A stretch of 33,467 bases of DNA, from positions 1-33,467 of the forward strand of contig VXPC01000008.1 in assembly GCA_009839685.1 (NCBI GenBank), read 5' to 3'. Below the pieces are notes generated by a model, which saw only the letters and a list, made by a program, of their open reading frames with translations, ran no database searches and was not told where the DNA came from. Positions within the stretch are counted from its first letter, which is position 1. Each line of letters opens with the position of its first letter. Shown here in pieces: positions 27,981-33,467 of this stretch. The stretch is from Candidatus Saccharimonadota bacterium (GTDB taxonomy: Bacteria > Patescibacteriota > Saccharimonadia > Saccharimonadales > VXPC01). The position numbers were made by a program, and so were the translations under genes.

Positions 27981-29132
27981 ATGCCTGAGCCAACCATTTA
28001 CCTTGATTACGCCGCCGGGACGCCCGTCTCGGAAGACGTTCTGCGGGCCGGCTTGGACGCCGCCAAGCTGACCGGCAACCCTTCCGCCCTGCACGCCGCC
28101 GGACAAGCGGCGGCTGACCGGCTGACCGCTTCCAGAAGCGAGTTGGCCAAGCTGCTGGCCGTCCGGGCCGACAGCTTGGTTTTCACGGCCGGAGCGACGG
28201 AAGCCAACAATCTGGTCAACCTGGCCGTCAGGCGGACCTACCCGCAAGGGAAGGTGGCCGCTCTCGCGGTTGACCACGACTCCCAGCGGCTCGGCGCCGA
28301 TTATGTCTTGGAGGTCGATCCCCGCACCGGCCGCTTGCTGCCCGAAGATATCGCCGGACTGCCGGCCGACACCTGCTGCCTGAGCGTGGCCGGGGTCAAC
28401 AACGAGCTGGGCACCGTCCAGCCGCTAGCGGCCATTAATAAGGCGCTTGGCCGGCTCAGGTCGGCGCGGGCGGCCGTTGGCAACGGCTTGCCGTTGCTGC
28501 TGCACGTCGACGCCTCGCAAATGGCTTTGGTTCACGCCGTCCAACCCCAAGCCTTGGCCGACGCCGATCTGGTGAGCTTCAACGGTGCCAAGTTCTACGC
28601 TTTTAAACAGAGCGGCCTGCTGTACGTCAAGCCCGGGTTGGGGTTGCGGCCGCCGTTTGCGGGCGGCGGCCAAGAGGGCGGCTTCCGGCCGGGGAGCGAG
28701 TCCGTCATGCTGGCCGCCGGCCTGAGCTCGGCGTTGGCGGAGGTCGCCCGCAAACGCCCTGAAGCGGTTCGCCGCCTGAGGGAGCTGCAGGCCGCCTTTG
28801 AGACCCGGTTGCAGGATCTGGGCGGGGAAGTGGCCGGCGGCCGGTCCCGCTTCCGCAGCCCGCATATCAGCACGGTTATCTTCAAGGGTCATGACAACGA
28901 ATCTCTGGCGTTCCGTCTCAGCCAGGCCGGCATTTTCGTCGGCGTGGGTTCGGCTTGTCACAGCCGGAGCGACCTCTTAAAAACCAGCCCTTTGAAAGCC
29001 TTGGGTTACGGCCGGGAGGAAATTTACTCCGCCCTGCGCTTTTCTTTCGGTTATGAGACGACCGCGGTCGAGTTGGACAGAGTTGCCGGGGTTTTGGCCG
29101 GCCTGCTCGGGCCGGGGAGGGCGGACGGATGA
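27981..29132 (+). CDS. Cysteine desulfurase (NifS/IscS family)
   Basis: A 383-residue PLP enzyme that takes sulfur from cysteine as an enzyme persulfide. It has YLDYAAGTP at the start, GATEANN (71-77) for cofactor binding, VDASQ (176-180), the Schiff-base Lys at about 204 in NGAKFYAFK (HK replaced by AK), GGQEGGFRPGS, and the active-site Cys 326 in GVGSACHSRS. The His expected before the Lys in most family members is absent. It overlaps mnmA by 4 bp (ATGA) and is therefore almost certainly its sulfur donor. A TAAAAT box lies about 30 nt upstream. Confidence 0.9.
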   Translation: MPEPTIYLDYAAGTPVSEDVLRAGLDAAKLTGNPSALHAAGQAAADRLTASRSELAKLLAVRADSLVFTAGATEANNLVNLAVRRTYPQGKVAALAVDHDSQRLGADYVLEVDPRTGRLLPEDIAGLPADTCCLSVAGVNNELGTVQPLAAINKALGRLRSARAAVGNGLPLLLHVDASQMALVHAVQPQALADADLVSFNGAKFYAFKQSGLLYVKPGLGLRPPFAGGGQEGGFRPGSESVMLAAGLSSALAEVARKRPEAVRRLRELQAAFETRLQDLGGEVAGGRSRFRSPHISTVIFKGHDNESLAFRLSQAGIFVGVGSACHSRSDLLKTSPLKALGYGREEIYSALRFSFGYETTAVELDRVAGVLAGLLGPGRADG

Positions 29133-30190
29133 AACCGGCCGCTGGTCAAACCGTTTTCGTCGGCTTATCGGGCGGGGTCGACAGCTCGACCGCGGCCCAG
29201 CTGCTGCTTGAGGCCGGCTACCGGGTCGTCGGCGTCTACATGAAGAACTGGAGCGTTGATATTGGTGGCTACCGCTGCCCGTGGCGCGACGATTACCTGG
29301 CCGCCAAACGGCTGGCGGCCTTTTTGAAAATCGAGTTCCGAAGCTTCGATTTCGAAGAGCAATACAGGCGGTTGGTCGTCGATTACATGATCGAAGAGTA
29401 CAAGCGCGGCCGGACCCCGAACCCCGATATCCGCTGCAACCAGGAGATCAAGTTCAAGCTGTTTTTAAAAGCCTGCTCCGATCAGGGTGCCGACTTGATC
29501 GCGACCGGCCATTACGCCCGGGCGGCGGCCGGGCGGCTGCTGCGCGCCACCGACTCCCTCAAGGACCAAACCTATTTCCTCTATCGGATCGACCTGGGCG
29601 CGCTCGGCCGGCTGATCTTTCCTTTGGGTGGGTTGCGCAAGAGTGAGGTCCGCCAACTGGCTTCTTCTGCCGGCCTGCCCAACGCCGAGCGACCCGAGAG
29701 CATGGGCATCTGTTTCGTGGGCGCCGTCGGCCTGGTTGATTTCTTGCGCCAATACGTGACGGCCGAACCGGGCGGCATAGTTGACGCGGGCAGCGGCGAG
29801 ACCGTCGGCCACCACCAAGGCGCCATCTTTTACACCATCGGCCAACGCCACGGCCTGAACGTCGGCGGCGGCCCGCCGTACTACGTGGTCGGCAAGGATA
29901 TGGGCCGGAACGAAGTCTATGTCAGCCGCAATCTGCGCCACCCGGGTCTGTGGTCGGAGAAGCTGGAGCTGGCGGAGACGCACTGGCTGGCCGAGCCCGA
30001 ACCGGACCGCCCCTATCAAATCCGCGTCCGCCATGGCGCCGACTTGGTGGCCGGGACAGTGGCCGATCTGGACGCCGGTTCCCAGACGGCGGCGATTGAG
30101 TTGGCCGAGGAGGTCAGGGGAGCGGCGCCGGGGCAGTCGGCCGTCGTCTACGACGGCGAAACGGTGGTCGGGGGCGGCATTTTAGCCTGA
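29129..30190 (+). CDS. mnmA: tRNA 2-thiouridylase MnmA
   Basis: A 353-residue enzyme that thiolates U34 of Lys, Glu and Gln tRNAs. It has the PP-loop SGGVDSS (14-20), the catalytic C103 in PNPDIRCNQEIKF, the second catalytic Cys 195 in MGICFVG, and the typical FYTIGQRHGLNVGG segment before the C-terminal barrel. The VYMKNWSVD...CPWRDDYLAAK insert is the form I associate with Patescibacteria and mitochondria rather than E. coli. The start overlaps the desulfurase stop (ATGA), so sulfur donor and acceptor are made together. Confidence 0.95.
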   Translation: MKPAAGQTVFVGLSGGVDSSTAAQLLLEAGYRVVGVYMKNWSVDIGGYRCPWRDDYLAAKRLAAFLKIEFRSFDFEEQYRRLVVDYMIEEYKRGRTPNPDIRCNQEIKFKLFLKACSDQGADLIATGHYARAAAGRLLRATDSLKDQTYFLYRIDLGALGRLIFPLGGLRKSEVRQLASSAGLPNAERPESMGICFVGAVGLVDFLRQYVTAEPGGIVDAGSGETVGHHQGAIFYTIGQRHGLNVGGGPPYYVVGKDMGRNEVYVSRNLRHPGLWSEKLELAETHWLAEPEPDRPYQIRVRHGADLVAGTVADLDAGSQTAAIELAEEVRGAAPGQSAVVYDGETVVGGGILA

Positions 30191-30258
30191 CCCCGGCAGT
30201 CGGAAGTCCGGCCTGCAGGCAACGCGGAGTACAGGAAGCCGCGAGTCTGCCCGTGTGC

Positions 30259-33180
30259 TTAATAGTTAACCGGGGTGACGGTGATACTGTCCGATTTATA
30301 AAGCTGGTCGGGGAAGAGCGGCAGTTCAGGTATGCCGATTAAAAATTCGGGGCGGAGGTTGATTTCTTCCGAAGCCCGGTTGCGGCTGCTGGGCAGGCCG
30401 CTTAATTTATTATTAATCTCCGTGGCGTTGCGAGTGTCGTTTTCCGGAATACCTACGGCTTCGATAACCGAGTTGTTGATGCGACCGAAACGCACCCTTT
30501 GGGCGATCAGGGCGCCGTTGACTACCAGATCGGAATTACAGCTGGCGTAATGATTGGCGGCAGTTATGCTTGAATTGTGGCAGGTCCAAATTTCACCCTC
30601 AACGGCCCAGCTGTTGGCGTCTTGTCTGGGATGGGCGACCAGCACGGCGTCTATCCGGTTGACGGAGGGGTCGATGTAGATGTTGCCCCTGACGACTATC
30701 AGCAGGTAGCCGATCTCCGAGCGGTCCCTCCAGCCCGTCGCATTTTCGTTGATAATGTCGCTGTTTATGTAAACGTCACCCTCGCCTTCCACGAACAGCG
30801 TAGCCTTGAGGTCGGCTAGGTTGCCGCTGCTGCTGATATTCAGGTTCTGGTTGCTATTCAGGACCCAGCGCTTGCGGTCGTTGTTCCTGACAATGTTACT
30901 GAGGTCGATATTGATGGGGACCGGAGGGGTGCCGCCAGGGTTCGGCTCCTCAATCATGTCACCGGTTTCGCGCCAATAGTTAGTCATACAGTTGGCTTTC
31001 CCGAAATCACCACCGTAATCAAGGTGGAAGTTCGTGTTGCTGAAACTCAAACCTTTAAGCGGCTCCGGTGTCGACGTCCGCTGGGAAGCCGAGTAGAAAT
31101 TGGCAATCTCGTTATATGCCCGGCTCCCGTGCCGGACTGAGGATCCTCTGGTGTCACTCGAATTACTGCCGGAGCTGTGCCCGACAATGAAACCGTCTAC
31201 GCTGCCGGCTGAATTGTAGATTATCTCGGTGTTGCCGGTTTCACAAGGGTTGAATTCCTCGGTTTTGCCGAAATGGCCGCCAACGCCGACATCGCCGTGA
31301 AAAACCTTGACGTATGGCTTAACGACAATGCGCAAGTCATCTTCACAGGGGTTGCCTGCTTCGTGGATGCGTTCATTGGGGTCTTCAAACCAAGAATTCT
31401 GCGTCAAGCCGCTTATGTCTCCCAAGGTTGTCCAGCTTTCCCTGCCCATGCTGGTTTGCATTTTCCAAGAATAATCGTAGACCCCGTCTTCGCCAATCGG
31501 TTGATACGGGGAGCGTAACGTAATGCTGCCCACCGAAGGTATGATCGTTGAACTCAGTGTTCCGACTTGATTGTCGGGCGGTGAGGAGCTCGGGCGATTA
31601 ATCGTGTATTGGAGGAAATCCGCATCCATGGGCGCGTGATTGGGGTTGGTCAGGGTGACCTTGACGTGGTTTTCCGGGTGGGATCGTTCTTGAACCAGAT
31701 AATCGACGCGGCAGGTCGGCGGTTCGGCGCCGATGAATATGCGCAGGCTCAAGGAGCTGACTACCTGCCCGTCAGCCGGCGTGGTTACCAGGTTATTGTA
31801 CAAAATGGGGGTAGAGTTATACCCGTCCGTATCATAAGCGCACTGGCTTCCCGTCAGCTGCCCACCACCCCAGCCGCTGGCCGCGGTTATCCAATTCGGA
31901 TACCAGGTTAAAATGTACTGGCCGGGAAGGCGTATATCGGTATTGCCGGTAGACATGTAACTTCTGTATACGCTGTGGACTATTCCAAAACTACTGCCAT
32001 ACCAATCATATCCCGTTGCACCGGTGTCATTATTGATTGTCGAATTCGTTACCGATACGCTGTTATTCCTGAAAGTGCTGCCGTCTGAGATTATGGTGAA
32101 ATACGAGCTGTTGTTGCGGATTTCATAGGCGTTATGGCCGCGCCAAACCACCCGCGCGTGACCGAGCGGGCCCACCGGCAATATCCTCTGGGCACCGAAC
32201 CCCGGCACATTTTCTATTTTACCCGCGCCCGCGCCGGGAATGCCGTTGTCGGGGAGGGTTTGGCCCGTACTAGCCGTGTGCGTAGCCGAATTGTAATCCC
32301 TCATCTTTATGTAGCATCCGGGCAGTAAGGCGTAGAGGGAGCGCGAGCAAGTTTCATACGTACCCGTGAAGGTGACGGATCTGTAAAAATTCCTAGTCTG
32401 GGTTAAGTCATAGTACCAGCCCGGGTTGGAATTGGTCGTGTCATAGTCAGGAAAAGCAAGCCAAGTTATGTAATCCCGGCTGTCGTGCAGGGTGATTGTC
32501 AGTTCCCAGTCCACCTCCCAGTCGTAGGCTTGGATAAAGCCGTTTGCTGTTGCATAGTTTGTGCTGTCGTTTGCAGCCAGGCTTAGAGTACCGGTTCCGG
32601 CGGTCAGTCTGCTCCCGACTATTTTAGGCGTTGCACCGGCAGCAGTTGTTGTCAGGCTTTGGCTGTGATAACCGCTTGTTACCGGCAGGTTGCTGAAGTC
32701 TATGTTGAGGCTTGCTGCCTGCGAGCCGCCGTGCACGGCAAGGAGTGATTTATGGCTGTCGGCATTAGCATTGCGGATAGCATTTTCTACCATGCTTTGA
32801 CTGATAGTGACGGCCGGAAAATACACGCTTGGCAAAGTTCTTGTCCGCGTGATGGTAGACACAATAGTTTTACTCGCATTATCGTCAGCGGTTCCAAGTA
32901 TGTCATCGGGTCCGTCGGCATCAACGTACGTGGTGGTCGACTGATCCTGATAACTAACCGTGGGGTTAATGAAAGGAGCCGGAGTTTGGGAAGTCGAACT
33001 GGTTATACTCCAGCTCTCGGGATCGGTGCATTCTTGGTTGCCAAGCCCGCCGGTGGATTGCCATGCCGATACGTTCTGGTCATCAGCCAGCAACCATGTG
33101 CCCACACCCAGCGCTGTTATGAATATGCTCAGCCGTGTGAGCAACAACAATAGGGGGGGGGTATTTATCCTAAAACCCAT
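30259..33180 (-). CDS. Very large exported protein, lower GC
   Basis: A 973-residue exported protein. The N-terminus has a basic start, a Leu-rich hydrophobic core at about 10-30 and an Ala site near SAWQ. The long middle is rich in Ser, Thr, Asn and Tyr with few Lys, as in surface proteins, and has scattered Cys. The last 200 residues include YLLIVVRGNIYIDPSVNRID, then VVNGALIAQRVRFGR, a repeating-strand pattern I associate with large surface proteins of Saccharibacteria. No catalytic motif is seen. AAAGGTC precedes ATG 33180. Nine C in a row lie at codons 7-10. Base composition is visibly lower in GC than in neighbouring genes, and codons are less GC-biased. Confidence 0.8.
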   Translation of the reverse strand: MGFRINTPPLLLLLTRLSIFITALGVGTWLLADDQNVSAWQSTGGLGNQECTDPESWSITSSTSQTPAPFINPTVSYQDQSTTTYVDADGPDDILGTADDNASKTIVSTITRTRTLPSVYFPAVTISQSMVENAIRNANADSHKSLLAVHGGSQAASLNIDFSNLPVTSGYHSQSLTTTAAGATPKIVGSRLTAGTGTLSLAANDSTNYATANGFIQAYDWEVDWELTITLHDSRDYITWLAFPDYDTTNSNPGWYYDLTQTRNFYRSVTFTGTYETCSRSLYALLPGCYIKMRDYNSATHTASTGQTLPDNGIPGAGAGKIENVPGFGAQRILPVGPLGHARVVWRGHNAYEIRNNSSYFTIISDGSTFRNNSVSVTNSTINNDTGATGYDWYGSSFGIVHSVYRSYMSTGNTDIRLPGQYILTWYPNWITAASGWGGGQLTGSQCAYDTDGYNSTPILYNNLVTTPADGQVVSSLSLRIFIGAEPPTCRVDYLVQERSHPENHVKVTLTNPNHAPMDADFLQYTINRPSSSPPDNQVGTLSSTIIPSVGSITLRSPYQPIGEDGVYDYSWKMQTSMGRESWTTLGDISGLTQNSWFEDPNERIHEAGNPCEDDLRIVVKPYVKVFHGDVGVGGHFGKTEEFNPCETGNTEIIYNSAGSVDGFIVGHSSGSNSSDTRGSSVRHGSRAYNEIANFYSASQRTSTPEPLKGLSFSNTNFHLDYGGDFGKANCMTNYWRETGDMIEEPNPGGTPPVPINIDLSNIVRNNDRKRWVLNSNQNLNISSSGNLADLKATLFVEGEGDVYINSDIINENATGWRDRSEIGYLLIVVRGNIYIDPSVNRIDAVLVAHPRQDANSWAVEGEIWTCHNSSITAANHYASCNSDLVVNGALIAQRVRFGRINNSVIEAVGIPENDTRNATEINNKLSGLPSSRNRASEEINLRPEFLIGIPELPLFPDQLYKSDSITVTPVNY
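33153..33161 (-). repeat. C9 homopolymer near the start of the large exported gene
   Basis: Nine G on the plus strand, read as nine C in codons 7-10 of the gene. A one-base change would shift the frame right after the start. Confidence 0.7.
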
Positions 33181-33467
33181 TTGACCTTTTGTGTTTGATA
33201 TCCACGTACTGAGTCAATCTTACACGTACCAGAGCTTAAATAACACCGCATATCAATTATTACAACATTAATAAATGCAGGTTGCTTGCGAATCGCCCAC
33301 TGTCCGTGTTGTATGAAACCCACCTTATGATGCGACTCTACCAGCTCTGGCGCGCGTACGTTTGTTCAGTTTGCGGACGATAAATCTTAACATTTTGCTG
33401 TATTGACGACTCGCGCAACCCCCCCCCCGAAATAACCACCCCGCACATTTGCCACACACCCGCGCGG
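33181..33467. other. AT-rich gene-free right edge
   Basis: No credible gene. It holds the leader and promoter region of the large exported gene (a TAAGAT box on the minus strand about 40 nt before its ATG), an imperfect inverted repeat (ACCAGAGCT near 33227 and AGCTCTGG near 33342), and a run of ten C at about 33419-33428, in opposite orientation to the G9 tract at 33153-33161. Confidence 0.5.

Overview
The window is about 33.5 kb of high-GC bacterial chromosome, densely coding on both strands. It carries informational and RNA-modification genes (rsmA, metG, a tatD-family nuclease, a cysteine desulfurase with mnmA, and ssrA) among many small exported or membrane proteins that I cannot name. 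Two lines of evidence on the host disagree. Several core proteins look like Patescibacteria (CPR), closest to Saccharibacteria: a GQHWL-type RsmA, a short MetG without a C-terminal domain, an MnmA with a YMKNWSVD segment, and a very large exported protein ending in a GNIYID / GALIAQRVRFGR region. The left half instead holds three WhiB-like (Wbl) proteins and a sigma factor with a Wbl domain, a family regarded as characteristic of Actinobacteria and their phages. An RpfB-like G5/transglycosylase protein beside rsmA is also familiar from Actinobacteria. I favour a high-GC Saccharibacteria-like lineage with actinobacterial-type regulators, but a deep actinobacterium is not excluded. TGA acts as a normal stop. 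Many genes have a sigma-70 -10 box only 7-11 nt before the ATG and no Shine-Dalgarno, so leaderless or near-leaderless transcripts are common.

Layout. 1-6.4 kb: small hypothetical genes, a DxDGV 5'-nucleotidase, an EamA permease and a GyrI-like protein. 6.4-9.6 kb: four small, apparently unrelated membrane-protein genes, each built on one plan. A strong promoter is followed by a 20-nt 5'-UTR box, the CDS, a GC hairpin, and a 3' box that is the reverse complement of the 5' box. A DUF1761 gene without boxes lies among them. A fifth gene at 14.7-15.3 kb has the same plan with a different, roughly 30-nt box pair. 9.6-11 kb: a TauE/SafE permease and a hypothetical gene. 11-14 kb: the sigma-Wbl fusion, divergent from a wbl1-wbl2-wbl3 run. 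14-17.1 kb: a NUDIX hydrolase, a winged-helix-like protein and a secreted protein with an acidic linker. 17.2-20.8 kb: the G5/transglycosylase protein with rsmA, a convergent 2',5' RNA ligase-like gene, and an exported protein anchored at its C-terminus. 20.8-21.3 kb: tmRNA with unusual D- and T-loop sequences. 21.4-27.1 kb: a LolD/MacB-type ATPase, an FtsX-type permease, metG, tatD and a small conserved gene in one tightly packed run. 27.2-30.2 kb: an exported protein with two repeated Cys-containing domains, then desulfurase-mnmA. 30.2-33.5 kb: a 973-residue exported protein of visibly lower GC with a C9 tract near its start, then an AT-rich gene-free edge.

How it fits together. The desulfurase and MnmA can supply and use sulfur for s2U34 in tRNA. 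MetG, RsmA and tmRNA serve translation. The ABC transporter, G5/transglycosylase protein and the many anchored proteins build the envelope. The Wbl set probably acts on transcription through the sigma factor. The two strongest leads are (a) paired, covarying 5'/3' UTR boxes that could close small membrane-protein mRNAs into a panhandle, and (b) a natural sigma70-Wbl fusion beside three free Wbl proteins.
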